From: Methylotenera sp.
Lineage (GTDB): Bacteria; Pseudomonadota; Gammaproteobacteria; Burkholderiales; Methylophilaceae
Direction of reading: 5' to 3'
NCBI GenBank assembly: GCA_030652995.1
Contig: JAUSAG010000036.1
Coordinates: 104,163-168,162 of the forward strand
Length of the DNA: 64,000 nucleotides
Position 1 is the first letter of the stretch, and every line of letters starts with the position of its first letter. The translations under genes were made by a program, and so were the position numbers. The notes under the pieces are model-generated. The model did not search any database. It was not told where the DNA came from and was given only the letters and a program-made list of their open reading frames with translations. Shown piece by piece: positions 7,972-16,675 of this stretch.

Positions 7972-10596
7972 TTATTCCGCACCGTCAGTTTTTTTGCTTA
8001 CGGCTTTTTTGACCGGGGATTTTTTAACAGTTGTTTTAGCGTTTGAGGGCTTGGTAACTGTTTTTTTGGCGGCAGCAGGTTTTTTCGCACTGCCTTTCTT
8101 AACTACCGTTTTCTTCACAGTAGTTTTTTTGGTGCTCGTCTTTTTAGCGGGTGCTTCTTTTGCTGCCTTAGCATTTAATAACTCTAATGCTTCTTCTAGC
8201 GTGAGCGATTCAGGCTCTACACTTTTTGGAAGCGTTGCCCGAACTTTACCGTGCTGCACGTAGGGGCCGTAACGTCCGGCAAACACTTCAATTTGTCCGT
8301 CTTCAGTCGGGTGGCTACCAAGTGAGCATAATGGCGCAGGGCCAGTATGGGCGGCGGCGAGCAAGGCGACTGCACCTGCTAAATCAATCGTAAATACACT
8401 TTCTGTTTTTGGGATCGATTTAAATTTAGCATCATGGTTTACATAAGGACCAAAGCGACCAATGTTGGCGATTACCTTTTTATTGGTTTCAGGATGTAAA
8501 CCTAAATCACGCGGGAGCGACAGCACCATTTTTGCGGTTTCCAAGCTCATGTCAGTTAGCGGAATTTCTTTGGGTACGCTCACACGCTTTGGTTTCTTTT
8601 TATCACCTTCAATCGCCATGCCCAGCTGTAAATAGGGTCCATAAGGGCCATTCATCAACATAATTTCTTTGCTAGTTTCAACATCTGTGCCAATGATAAT
8701 TGGGTCGCCGCCTACTTGCGCCGCGCCATTGAGGCTACGTTTGTAGTCGCATTTAGGCGTATCGTTGTAACCTGTACAGCCAATAAATGTGCCGAAGCGG
8801 CTTAATTGTTTTTGTAGGGGCTTGCCACATTTAGGACAGGCTTCATCAATCAGCTCGTTGCCTGGGCGATCCACATCGGCTTTATTGAGTAATTGTTGGT
8901 TAAACCCCTGCCAAAATTCTGCCATCAATGGAATCCACTCGCGTTCGCCTTCAGCTACGCTATCAAGTGCATTTTCCAGGTTGGCGGTAAAGTCATAATC
9001 TACATATTTGGTGAAATGTTCAGTTAAAAACTTATTCACTACGCGCCCAACATCGGTTGGAGTAAAGCGCTTTTTGTCTAGGATTACATATTCACGGTCT
9101 TGCAATGTGCTGATAATACTTGCATAAGTTGAAGGGCGACCAATGCCGTATTCTTCTAAAATTTTAACTAAACTAGCTTCACCGTAACGTGGTGGTGGTT
9201 CAGTGAAATGTTGGTCACCGTAGATTTTTTCAACGGTCAGTACCTCACCAGTTTCCAGATGAGGTAATTTGCTTTCGCCTTCCTCTTCCTCGTCGTCAGA
9301 ACCTTCCATATAGACGGCAATAAAACCTGGGAACACCAGTGTTTGCCCAGTTGCGCGGAATAAATTTGCATCGCTACCTACGCTTAAATCTACACTTACA
9401 GCATCAAATTTAGCCGCAGACATTTGGCAAGCCAGTGCACGCTTCCAAATCATTTCGTACAGCTTAAACTGTTCGTCTGTTAAGTGTAGTCTTACACTTG
9501 CCGGGGTGCGGCTAATATCGGTTGGGCGAATGGCCTCATGCGCCTCTTGTGCACTTTTGGACTTAGTTTTGTACATGACGGCAGTTTTTGGCAAATATTC
9601 TGCGTCAAAATTCTTTTTCACGTAATCGCGAATTTGCGCAATCGCTTCAGTAGCCATGTTGAACGAGTCGGTACGCATGTAAGTAATTAAACCTACCGTA
9701 CCACCGCCTACATCCATCCCTTCATATAGTTGTTGGGCCACTCTCATCGCGCGTGCAGTGGTAAAGCTCAGTTTACGTACAGCCTCTTGTTGCAATGTGG
9801 ATGTGGTAAATGGAGCTGCCGGACTGCGACTGCGTTGTTTTTTCTCTACGCGAGACACGGTAGTTTTCCCCGCGCTTGCTAATAATAATTTGCCGACAAT
9901 GTCAGATTGCTGCTCATGATTGATAACCGTGAACTGCTCCACCTTTTGGTTATTTAGTTGCACTAATTTGGCACTAAAGCCGTGGCTGTGCTTCAACGCA
10001 TCCAAATGAATAGACCAGTATTCTTGCGATTTAAACGCTTCAATTTCTAGCTCGCGCTCAACAATGAGGCGCAATGCCGGGCTTTGAACACGGCCGGCTG
10101 ATAGCCCGCGACGGATTTTTTTCCAGAGTAGCGGCGATAAATTAAATCCCACCAAGTAATCTAGCGCACGGCGCGCTTGCTGCGCATTCACCATCGGCAT
10201 GGAAATATCACGCGGCTCGGCAATGGCGTGTTCTACCGCAGTTTTAGTAATTTCATGAAACACCACGCGTTTCATGAGTTTGTTTTTGAGTAAATTTTTA
10301 GATTTTAAAATTTCTGCAATATGCCATGAAATCGCCTCACCTTCGCGGTCCGGATCGGTTGCGAGGTAGATGCTGTCTGCGCTTTTTACCGCTTTGGCAA
10401 TGGCATCCACATGCTTACTGTTGCGTTCAATAATGTCGTACTTCATGGCAAAGTCATGTTCGGTATCAACCGCGCCATTTTTTGGAATTAAATCGCGTAC
10501 ATGCCCATAGGAAGCGAGTACCTCAAAATCACTGCCGAGGTATTTTTTGAGCGTTTTCGCTTTGGATGGAGATTCAACAATGAGTAGTTTGGACAT
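7972..10596 (-). CDS. topA: DNA topoisomerase I
   Basis: The 874-residue type IA topoisomerase relaxes negative supercoils. The TOPRIM domain (residues 1-140) begins IVESPSKAKTLKKYLG; the catalytic tyrosine lies in LITYMRTDSF (about residue 308); a four-cysteine zinc ribbon (CPKCG...C...C) occurs near residue 585. Two further topo-C repeats with FGPYV/YGPYV motifs follow. The last 50 or so residues are a lysine/alanine/threonine-rich tail, common in betaproteobacterial TopA and thought to bind DNA. The gene ends near the bidirectional terminator shared with pbpG. Confidence 0.95.
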   Translation of the reverse strand: MSKLLIVESPSKAKTLKKYLGSDFEVLASYGHVRDLIPKNGAVDTEHDFAMKYDIIERNSKHVDAIAKAVKSADSIYLATDPDREGEAISWHIAEILKSKNLLKNKLMKRVVFHEITKTAVEHAIAEPRDISMPMVNAQQARRALDYLVGFNLSPLLWKKIRRGLSAGRVQSPALRLIVERELEIEAFKSQEYWSIHLDALKHSHGFSAKLVQLNNQKVEQFTVINHEQQSDIVGKLLLASAGKTTVSRVEKKQRSRSPAAPFTTSTLQQEAVRKLSFTTARAMRVAQQLYEGMDVGGGTVGLITYMRTDSFNMATEAIAQIRDYVKKNFDAEYLPKTAVMYKTKSKSAQEAHEAIRPTDISRTPASVRLHLTDEQFKLYEMIWKRALACQMSAAKFDAVSVDLSVGSDANLFRATGQTLVFPGFIAVYMEGSDDEEEEGESKLPHLETGEVLTVEKIYGDQHFTEPPPRYGEASLVKILEEYGIGRPSTYASIISTLQDREYVILDKKRFTPTDVGRVVNKFLTEHFTKYVDYDFTANLENALDSVAEGEREWIPLMAEFWQGFNQQLLNKADVDRPGNELIDEACPKCGKPLQKQLSRFGTFIGCTGYNDTPKCDYKRSLNGAAQVGGDPIIIGTDVETSKEIMLMNGPYGPYLQLGMAIEGDKKKPKRVSVPKEIPLTDMSLETAKMVLSLPRDLGLHPETNKKVIANIGRFGPYVNHDAKFKSIPKTESVFTIDLAGAVALLAAAHTGPAPLCSLGSHPTEDGQIEVFAGRYGPYVQHGKVRATLPKSVEPESLTLEEALELLNAKAAKEAPAKKTSTKKTTVKKTVVKKGSAKKPAAAKKTVTKPSNAKTTVKKSPVKKAVSKKTDGAE

Positions 10597-10721
10597 GAAT
10601 GCCTAGAAAATAAGGTGAAAACTTAAGTTACAGTTCGGATAATAGCAAGGTCAATGCCTACAATACAATAACTTAACGTATATAGCGTGCAAATTTATTG
10701 GTAGTTCACTAATAGATACCT

Positions 10722-11486
10722 CTATTTATTACGAATAAATTCAATTCTTGCACCATCACTCTCGCTCAAGCTGAGTGCGGCACCTTCATTGGCGATGTCG
10801 CCGAATAACGGGTCTTCGTCATCAGCTTTGGCTTGGCTTAGATTTTTGAAATCATATAAATTAACATCAGCCAAGTGAGATGGCTCTACATTGGTAATTG
10901 CACGGAAGATATTATTGATGCGTCCAGGCTGCTCGCGCTCCCAGCTTTGCAGCATATCTTTTATTTTTTGGCGCTGCAGATTTTCTTGGCTACCACACAA
11001 ATCGCACGGGATAATTGGAAACTCCATTTGACGCGCATAGCTGGCAATGTCTTTTTCACTACAATAGGCAAGTGGGCGAATCACGATATTTTGCTTATCG
11101 TTAGTAGAAAGCTTAGGTGGCATGGCTTTCATTTTGGCGCCAAAAAACAAATTCAAAAATAGCGTTTCTACAATGTCATCACGATGATGACCTAAAGCAA
11201 TTTTGTTTGCACCAAGCGCTTTTGCTGTGGTGTAGATTACGCCACGACGTAAGCGTGAGCAAAGCGAGCAAGTGGTTTTGCCTTCAGGAATCTTTTCTTT
11301 CACGATCGAATAAGTGTCGGCTTCAACAATGCGGTAATCGATGCCTAGCTTTTCAAAGTAAGCTGGCAAAATGTCTGCAGGGAAACCTGGCTGCTTTTGA
11401 TCTAAATTCATCGCAATTAGCTTGAAGTTAATGGGTGCGCGCTCCTGTAAGGCTAGCAAAATCATGAGCATGGCGTGCGAGTCTTT
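10722..11486 (-). pseudogene. ttcA: Host ttcA, 3' portion (separated from its 5' end by the island)
   Basis: This stretch encodes the last 254 residues of tRNA 2-thiocytidine synthase, starting at the K-D-S of the PP-loop. It keeps both CxxC pairs (CSLC, CDLC) of the Fe-S site and the LGHHRDD motif. The open frame continues upstream to an ATG at 11558, but those first 24 residues (MNISFLYDF...MLIS) come from the inserted element and do not resemble TtcA: the SGG of the ATP-binding loop and the whole N-terminal domain are gone. The missing 5' part is intact at 29542-29688. Loss of ATP binding makes the fragment very probably inactive. Confidence 0.9.
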
Positions 11487-11501
11487 ACTTATTAGCATAA
11501 C
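11482..11501. other. Left attachment junction of the island
   Basis: Core TCTTT (11482-11486) is continuous with host ttcA to its left. The element side reads TCTTTACT followed by the arm TATTAGCATAAC (11490-11501). Joined to the right end, this would give two inverted 12-bp arms around an 8-bp spacer, the usual geometry of a tyrosine-recombinase core site. Confidence 0.75.
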
Positions 11502-11609
11502 TCCATAAGCTAATCTTGAAAAAAATACTATAAAATCATATAGAAAACTAATATTCATGTTTACATAATAATATAAATGTTAACTTTATGCACATTTTAA
11601 GCTCAATCT

Positions 11610-11828
11610 TTACATTAGTTGTGATTTAAAGTTTACTTGAAATATTAATTTCTTATTCTTGCACTGACCTAATGCAAATACATCCCATCTAGCAACAGGT
11701 ATCCAGTGTAATGGTCCCATATATGCAAAACCCTTGCCGAATTCTAGCCTAAATTTGGATATGTAATCTATAAGCCCAAGTTCAACATCTCGTTCAACGG
11801 CATCATGGGCAATTGTGCAACGGCGCAT
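11610..11828 (-). pseudogene. Fragment resembling a YhcG/DUF1016 nuclease C-terminal region
   Basis: A 72-residue open frame contains ERDVELGLIDYISKF and GKGFAYMG, which resemble the start of the DUF1016 (PDDEXK-type, YhcG-like) nuclease domain. The similarity stops after about 35 residues, and none of the catalytic part follows. It is best read as a decayed fragment inside the island's left end; a real small gene is less likely. The putative start lies inside a 12-bp inverted repeat. Confidence 0.3.
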
Positions 11829-11839
11829 TGCACAATTGC
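11809..11839. repeat. Perfect 12-bp inverted repeat
   Basis: GCAATTGTGCAA and TTGCACAATTGC are separated by the 7 bases CGGCGCA. No T-run follows on either strand, so it is not a typical terminator. It could be an operator, a recombinase-binding site or a relic of an older insertion. Confidence 0.7.
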
Positions 11840-11895
11840 AAGATCACTCCAAAAATTAACTACCATCAAAATTGATAATTAAAACTAATCCGGCA

Positions 11896-11930
11896 GAAAT
11901 ATCCGCATAGCTGACGGCCAGTTTAAATTT
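11896..11930 (+). repeat. Dispersed island repeat, copy 1
   Basis: This segment (GAAATATCCGC...CTGACG..CAGTTT) matches 17786-17820 in about 25 of the first 29 positions, in the same orientation, and more weakly 20032-20056. It lies 58 bp beyond the 3' end of the minus-strand SMR gene. Confidence 0.6.
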
Positions 11931-11987
11931 GAAATACACTACAACGGCCTCAAGTGAACGCTGCAGTTAACCTTGATTTTTACAGTT

Positions 11988-12317
11988 TCAGTGTCCTGAA
12001 CTGGAAAAAACATTCATCGTTACGACCCCAGCGATAATTAGACCAATGCCAATAAGTGCGGGAATATCTAGTTTCTGACCAAAAAATCCCCAGCCAATAA
12101 TAGTAATCAGAACAATTCCTACGCCTGACCAAATTGCATAAGCAATACCGACTGGAATCGAGCGTAAGGTTATTGAAAGAAAGTAAAATGCTATTCCATA
12201 TCCTATTATCACAACCGCAGAAGGAATTAGTTTCGTAAAGCCTTCACTTGACTTCAATGCCGCAGTAGCAATGGTTTCTGCAACAATTGCTGCACCTAAT
12301 ATTAACCATTTGTTCAT
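11988..12317 (-). CDS. Small multidrug resistance (SMR) family transporter
   Basis: The 109-residue protein has four membrane helices and the SMR signatures: the conserved membrane glutamate at residue 14 ([14 protein letters not shown]) and the [11 protein letters not shown] motif. The family works as antiparallel or paired dimers exporting cationic drugs, guanidinium-type metabolites or polyamine-like compounds in exchange for protons. Similarity extends to both EmrE/QacE and guanidinium exporters, so the substrate is not assigned. It is island cargo, a gene type often carried by mobile elements. Confidence 0.9.
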   Translation of the reverse strand: MNKWLILGAAIVAETIATAALKSSEGFTKLIPSAVVIIGYGIAFYFLSITLRSIPVGIAYAIWSGVGIVLITIIGWGFFGQKLDIPALIGIGLIIAGVVTMNVFSSSGH

Positions 12318-12455
12318 CTAATTTCCCAATATAAAATACATCTCAAGGCGTCAGATTATGACTTTATTATTGTATGCTGCACAGTCTAGACAAAAGCTTT
12401 AGCTTGTGGGCAAATTGCAGCACAAGTCGCATGCATCATTCATGTAACATCTCAA

Positions 12456-12489
12456 AATATAAAAGGCCGGAATTCCGGCCTTTTATATT
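12456..12489. terminator. Perfect 34-bp palindromic terminator
   Basis: A 15-bp stem (AATATAAAAGGCCGG and its complement) surrounds a 4-base centre AATT. It lies 11 bp beyond the stop of the minus-strand dehydrogenase gene, with a T-rich tail on that strand, so it probably ends that transcript. Confidence 0.85.
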
Positions 12490-12499
12490 GTTTTATCAA

Positions 12500-14455
12500 T
12501 TAACGAATTGAAATTGGAACCAATGTCCCGGCCTTCATATCGGGCATCAGTATCGTTCTACCATCGGCTGATAAGTTAATGTCTGCTGACGACTGATTTC
12601 CTTCGCTAATCAATTGCGGAGTCGCCTTGGGTTCGCTTAATTGCCAAACTTTGCCGCCAGCCCAATCGCTGATGTAGAGTACACCGCTAGGATCACGTAT
12701 CAAACCATCAGCAGCACCAAAGCCTTGATTCAGCAGCGTCAAATTAGACTTAACTTTGCCGTCTTGTTCAGAATAGTCTATGCGGAACAGTTTTCCTGTA
12801 CCAAAGTCTGCAACCAATAATGCATTGGGGCCATCCATTAATAAACCATTTGGGCGTTTTATGCCGGATTTATCGCTGATGAGTTGCACCACTTGCCCTT
12901 GAGACGTAATCTTGTAAATGGCAGCATGTTTACCATTATCTTCCCCGCTATCGGATACATACACGTTGCCTAAGCCATCGATTTCAATGTCATTCAGAAA
13001 AACTGGTTTGCTCTGGAAATCTGATGGTTTTGCAATTACCGTTTTATTACCTTGCAGATCAATACGTACTACCTGATCCATATCTGCAACATACAGCTGA
13101 TTATTGAACATATCGATTCCTTTTGGATCATTCAAACCATCAGCTAATGTAGATTTTGAACCGTTAGCATTAATCACAGTCACCTTACCGTCACCGCTCT
13201 TGCCGAATTCACCGATTTCCGTAACAAATATACGCCCATCCGGATGGGCAATCGAAGACTCAGGCATTTTCAAACCCGTTACAGTGCCAAGTGCTGTAGC
13301 AGTAGCTGGTGCTTTAGCGTCAGCATTACCTTCGCCATAACTAACGCGGTAAATCACGCCGTTGTAGTCATCAGATACCAGCAATGAGCCATCAGGCAAT
13401 TGCAGCACATCCGTTGGGCGTCCCCAGATTTCGCCATTATTCAACCAGCCATCAATGAACACCTCAGTTCCAGTCACGCGATGCTGGGCGTCGAATTTCA
13501 CCTTCATCAGTTGATAACCAACCGGCTTGCTGCGATTCCATGACCCATGTTGGGCGACAATTGCGCTACCTTGGTATTCCTCAGGAAACTGTTTACCACT
13601 ATAGAATTTAAAACCCAGGTTGGCGCTATGCGCCTGAAACTCAGCTGCCGGAAAAACGACATTCTTTGGTGGTGTTTTATCTTTCAACTGCGGGGAACGA
13701 GCGTCACCGCCAGCGTAGTAAGGAAAACCGAAGTGCTGGCCTGCTTTGACCGCTGCGTTTAATTCGTCATGCGGGATATCGTCGCCCATCATGTCGCCGC
13801 CGTTATCGGTGAAATAGACCACATTGGTGTCTGGCTGAAAATCGACACCTACCGAGTTGCGAACGCCTTTTGCAAAGGTTTCTACGTTACTGCCATCCGG
13901 ATCCATTCTGATGATAGAACCTTCAATCCCTTTTGTTTCACAAATATTGCAAGGCGCACCCACTGTTACATATAGCTTGTTGTCCGGACCGAAAGCGATA
14001 TATCGCCAGCCATGGTGAGCCTTATTCGGCAGCTTGTCATAGATGACTTCGCGCATTTGCTTGAATGGCAGTGTCAAATCAAAATCTGGCGCAGCATAAC
14101 GTGTAATACGGTTCTGTTCTGCCACGTACAGGTTACCCTTGTACATCGCCACACCATTACCAATGTTCAAATCGTCTAATATGGTAATTACTTGATCTGC
14201 TTTGTGATCTTTGTTCTTGTCAACGACTGCATAGACCTTATTGCCACGCGTGCCGACATATATATTTCCATTGGTACCTAATGCCATTTGGCGTGCATCT
14301 GGCACATCCGCATAGACTTCGATTTTAAAGCCTGCAGGGACGTTTAATTTACTTAAATTCGCCTGGGCATCTGCTGCTTCAGCATAAGTATTTAGCGATA
14401 CCGCACTAAATGCTGTTCCCAGCATGAATGCAAGTAGGTTTAATTGCACTTTCAT
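12500..14455 (-). CDS. Secreted sorbosone-dehydrogenase-like double beta-propeller protein
   Basis: The 651-residue protein has a signal peptide (residues 1-26, cut near TYAEAADA). The first part (about 32-375) resembles PQQ-dependent sorbosone/pyranose dehydrogenases: LNVPAGFKIEVYADVPDARQ, HHGWRYIAFGPDNKLYV, a CNIC pair, and AQHGSWNRSKPVGYQL. The second part (about 390-650) is a chain of NHL/SMP-30-like propeller blades (DPKGIDM, LNDIEIDGLGNVYVSDSG). The protein is thus probably a periplasmic sugar or alcohol oxidoreductase with an extra propeller; use of PQQ is inferred from the family. It is transcribed divergently from an AraC regulator, with an orphan pqqA in the same island. Confidence 0.8.
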   Translation of the reverse strand: MKVQLNLLAFMLGTAFSAVSLNTYAEAADAQANLSKLNVPAGFKIEVYADVPDARQMALGTNGNIYVGTRGNKVYAVVDKNKDHKADQVITILDDLNIGNGVAMYKGNLYVAEQNRITRYAAPDFDLTLPFKQMREVIYDKLPNKAHHGWRYIAFGPDNKLYVTVGAPCNICETKGIEGSIIRMDPDGSNVETFAKGVRNSVGVDFQPDTNVVYFTDNGGDMMGDDIPHDELNAAVKAGQHFGFPYYAGGDARSPQLKDKTPPKNVVFPAAEFQAHSANLGFKFYSGKQFPEEYQGSAIVAQHGSWNRSKPVGYQLMKVKFDAQHRVTGTEVFIDGWLNNGEIWGRPTDVLQLPDGSLLVSDDYNGVIYRVSYGEGNADAKAPATATALGTVTGLKMPESSIAHPDGRIFVTEIGEFGKSGDGKVTVINANGSKSTLADGLNDPKGIDMFNNQLYVADMDQVVRIDLQGNKTVIAKPSDFQSKPVFLNDIEIDGLGNVYVSDSGEDNGKHAAIYKITSQGQVVQLISDKSGIKRPNGLLMDGPNALLVADFGTGKLFRIDYSEQDGKVKSNLTLLNQGFGAADGLIRDPSGVLYISDWAGGKVWQLSEPKATPQLISEGNQSSADINLSADGRTILMPDMKAGTLVPISIR

Positions 14456-14612
14456 ATTTACTCCTTGTTATCGAAACTAGACCAATAGTAGTTTACTGAG
14501 GCAATGAGATTTTTTGAATACATAAAACTCCTTATTTATTGCCTAAAACTATTTATAAATATGAATTTATAGTTGATATAATATAGTTTTGTAACCTAAA
14601 TATATAATTTTT
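14456..14612. promoter_or_regulatory. Divergent control region of the dehydrogenase and araC genes
   Basis: The 157-bp AT-rich space between the divergent dehydrogenase and AraC-type regulator genes must hold both promoters and, by family habit, the regulator's binding sites. An ACTCCTTGTT element just upstream of the dehydrogenase start (14460-14469, plus strand) gives a ribosome-binding site AAGGAG on the minus strand. No individual operator can be named. Confidence 0.5.
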
Positions 14613-15566
14613 ATGACTAAGATGAACTGCTGGCAGGAGTCCGATCAAAGCGACATATGCGACCTCCTTAAGCGTTTGGCGCCGACTGAAGGCTTTACTC
14701 TCACCCCTTTAGAAGGTGTGAAGCTCATGCGCTGGAACCGCTCTTTGCCGCGCAGTCCGGTTTTATATGAACCAAGCATCGTGGTGATTTGCTCAGGTCG
14801 TAAAATTGGTTATTTAGGTCAAGAAGTTTTTCATTACAACCCGCAGCATTTTTTGGTGCTGTCGGTTCCACTGCCGTTTGAAAGCGAAACGATCGCCAGT
14901 GAAGAAGAGCCTTTAATGGGTATTTCGATTCGCATTAATATACCCATTCTCTCCGAGCTGATCTTGATGCTTGATCAAGGGTCTTCCCATTCTGAGCTTG
15001 GAACTCATGGGATGGTATCCACCCCATTGGATGCTAAGCTTTCTAATACAGTACTAAGACTGTTGCAAGCATTAACTTCGGCTAACGATACGGATATTCT
15101 TGGCCATTCAATCTTGCGGGAGATTCATTATCGGGTTTTAATCAGCAATCAAGGTGAAGCTATTCGCGCATTACTAAGCCAGCAAAATCACTTGGGTAAA
15201 ATCAGTAAGGCCTTGCGAAGGATACACTCTGATTTTGCAGATGATCTTAACGTCGCGAAACTGGCTGATGAAACCGGGATGAGTTTGGCTGCCTTTCATG
15301 CCAGTTTTAAAGCCGTGACTGCAACATCTCCAATACAATATCTGAAAACAACGCGGTTACATAAAGCCAGGTTACTCATGTTTCAAGACGGTACTTCAGC
15401 AGCGCATGCTTCCGCTAAAGTTGGCTATGAGAGTCCTTCACAATTTAGCCGTGAATTTAAACGACTGTTTGGTAAAACCCCAATGGAAGATATGGCTGCT
15501 ATGCGAGAATCACTCATCACATTACCCTTCGACCCGGCTTCTAAATATGTAACCGTTCAGCCGTGA
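14613..15566 (+). CDS. AraC-family transcriptional regulator
   Basis: The 317-residue protein has an N-terminal cupin-like sensing domain of the AraC_N (PF06719) type (residues 15-180, with RSPVLYEPSIVVICSGRK) and two C-terminal helix-turn-helix motifs (about 205-300: LNVAKLADETGMSLAAFHASFK and GYESPSQFSREFKRLFGKTP). Members of this subgroup commonly control an adjacent divergent oxidoreductase gene, here the dehydrogenase-like gene at 12500-14455. The inducer is unknown. A hairpin at 15691 may end the transcript. Confidence 0.88.
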   Translation: MTKMNCWQESDQSDICDLLKRLAPTEGFTLTPLEGVKLMRWNRSLPRSPVLYEPSIVVICSGRKIGYLGQEVFHYNPQHFLVLSVPLPFESETIASEEEPLMGISIRINIPILSELILMLDQGSSHSELGTHGMVSTPLDAKLSNTVLRLLQALTSANDTDILGHSILREIHYRVLISNQGEAIRALLSQQNHLGKISKALRRIHSDFADDLNVAKLADETGMSLAAFHASFKAVTATSPIQYLKTTRLHKARLLMFQDGTSAAHASAKVGYESPSQFSREFKRLFGKTPMEDMAAMRESLITLPFDPASKYVTVQP

Positions 15567-15690
15567 AGAGGAGCTTTGTCCCATATTCTGCTTAATCCGC
15601 AAAGCGGACTACCAAAACTCAAACTTTGTGGACTTTTAGGAAGAGTGGACAGAATCTTGGTGCTTTACAACTTATATCAACAGACAAACT

Positions 15691-15716
15691 AAACCCGATC
15701 AAAGATGGTCGGGTTT
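15691..15716. terminator. Probable bidirectional terminator
   Basis: AAACCCGATC and GGTCGGGTTT form a 10-bp stem with one G-U pair. It lies between the convergent ends of the AraC gene and the NTF2-like gene. Confidence 0.65.
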
Positions 15717-15754
15717 ATCATTTTGCAGAATGCTGCACTAGTCTCTTGAGGAGT

Positions 15755-16213
15755 TTAATTGCCGGCGTTCCAAATGTGAGTGCGAGCTACCCACTTACCA
15801 TTTCCATCTTTCTTAAAAACACTAGTCGTAATGCCGCTGTAAGTGACTGTTACACCATCCTTTTCAGCACCACTAGCGCTCCACTTTGCGACCTGATATA
15901 GCGTTTCATCATCACCATCAACTGTGACGATCTCCAATTGATGATTCTTCAAACCTGCTTCAAAAAAACTTTTAAATAAATTCTGAATCTCTGCACGTCC
16001 AGTCAGAACTTTGCCGTTGCCTGGGGAAAGTACAGCGTTTTCTGCATATAAACTCGCAAGTGAACTCGCATCTGAATTATTAAAGGCTTTATTCCAAGTA
16101 TTGTTTAATGACTCTACCGTTGTTTTGGCAGTCATTTCTTCAGCAAACGCAATACTTGTTGTTACAAGGCTAAAAGTTATTATCGCGAGTGTGTTTTTAA
16201 TCAGTGATTTCAT
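15755..16213 (-). CDS. Secreted SnoaL/DUF4440-like (NTF2-fold) protein
   Basis: The 152-residue protein has a clear signal peptide (residues 1-24, ending SIAFAEE). The remainder is an NTF2-like fold: LNNTWNKAFNNSDASSLASLYAENAVL, TGRAEIQNLFKSFFEAGLK, and a final VARTHIWN strand. This SgcJ/EcaC or DUF4440 group has varied, mostly unknown functions; no catalytic residue can be named. It sits alone within the island cargo and converges on the AraC gene. Confidence 0.8.
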   Translation of the reverse strand: MKSLIKNTLAIITFSLVTTSIAFAEEMTAKTTVESLNNTWNKAFNNSDASSLASLYAENAVLSPGNGKVLTGRAEIQNLFKSFFEAGLKNHQLEIVTVDGDDETLYQVAKWSASGAEKDGVTVTYSGITTSVFKKDGNGKWVARTHIWNAGN

Positions 16214-16675
16214 ATGGGGTAATCCTTAATTGAAGTGTAAAAAACCATGAAATAAATATTTTTTCATGTCGCTTGCAGCTAATTTGTCCAAGCATCATTA
16301 ATAACAGAACTTAGCAGTCATCAACTGAAATATGAAGATGATCCAAACTCTAGTTAGGCTCATTATAGTTAGCTGGCTAACTAAATGCAAATTTAATCTT
16401 TCAGCTTATGTATTAATTTTCTAAGGATTTGAAGCAATATATCTCTTGCCATTACTTAGCAGTTATTAATGTTTTGATAGCACGCATTAAAAAATCGCTA
16501 GGGACTGGAGTAGGTCGGCTTAAATGATAAGTTTGCTAAATTTTCTCTCGCTCATGATTTTACTGAGGGATCAATCATGAGTACCAATAGTGCTGTATTT
16601 TGAGGTGAGCGCATAATGAACTGGATCGAAAAGATATATCGTCAGTTCAAAACAGATAACACTTTGGAGAATATT
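16214..16675. other. Intergenic region upstream of pqqA with two inverted repeats
   Basis: I see no supported gene in these 460 bases. Two perfect inverted repeats stand out: TAGTTAGC-TG-GCTAACTA at 16366-16383, and CTCATGATT (16551-16559) with AATCATGAG (16573-16581). Either could be an operator: the first 153 bp upstream of the NTF2-like gene, the second 95 bp upstream of pqqA. Confidence 0.5.

Noticed and set aside
7994..8263. 89-codon plus-strand frame rich in F, L and V
   Set aside because: It is the complement of the lysine-rich tail of topA.
11940..11980. Integron attC site next to the SMR gene
   Set aside because: SMR genes are common integron cassettes, but GTTAACC here does not fit GTTRRRY and no paired core site was found.
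15626..15901. 91-codon plus-strand frame after the AraC gene
   Set aside because: It crosses a hairpin terminator and the antisense of the NTF2-like gene, with no recognisable content.
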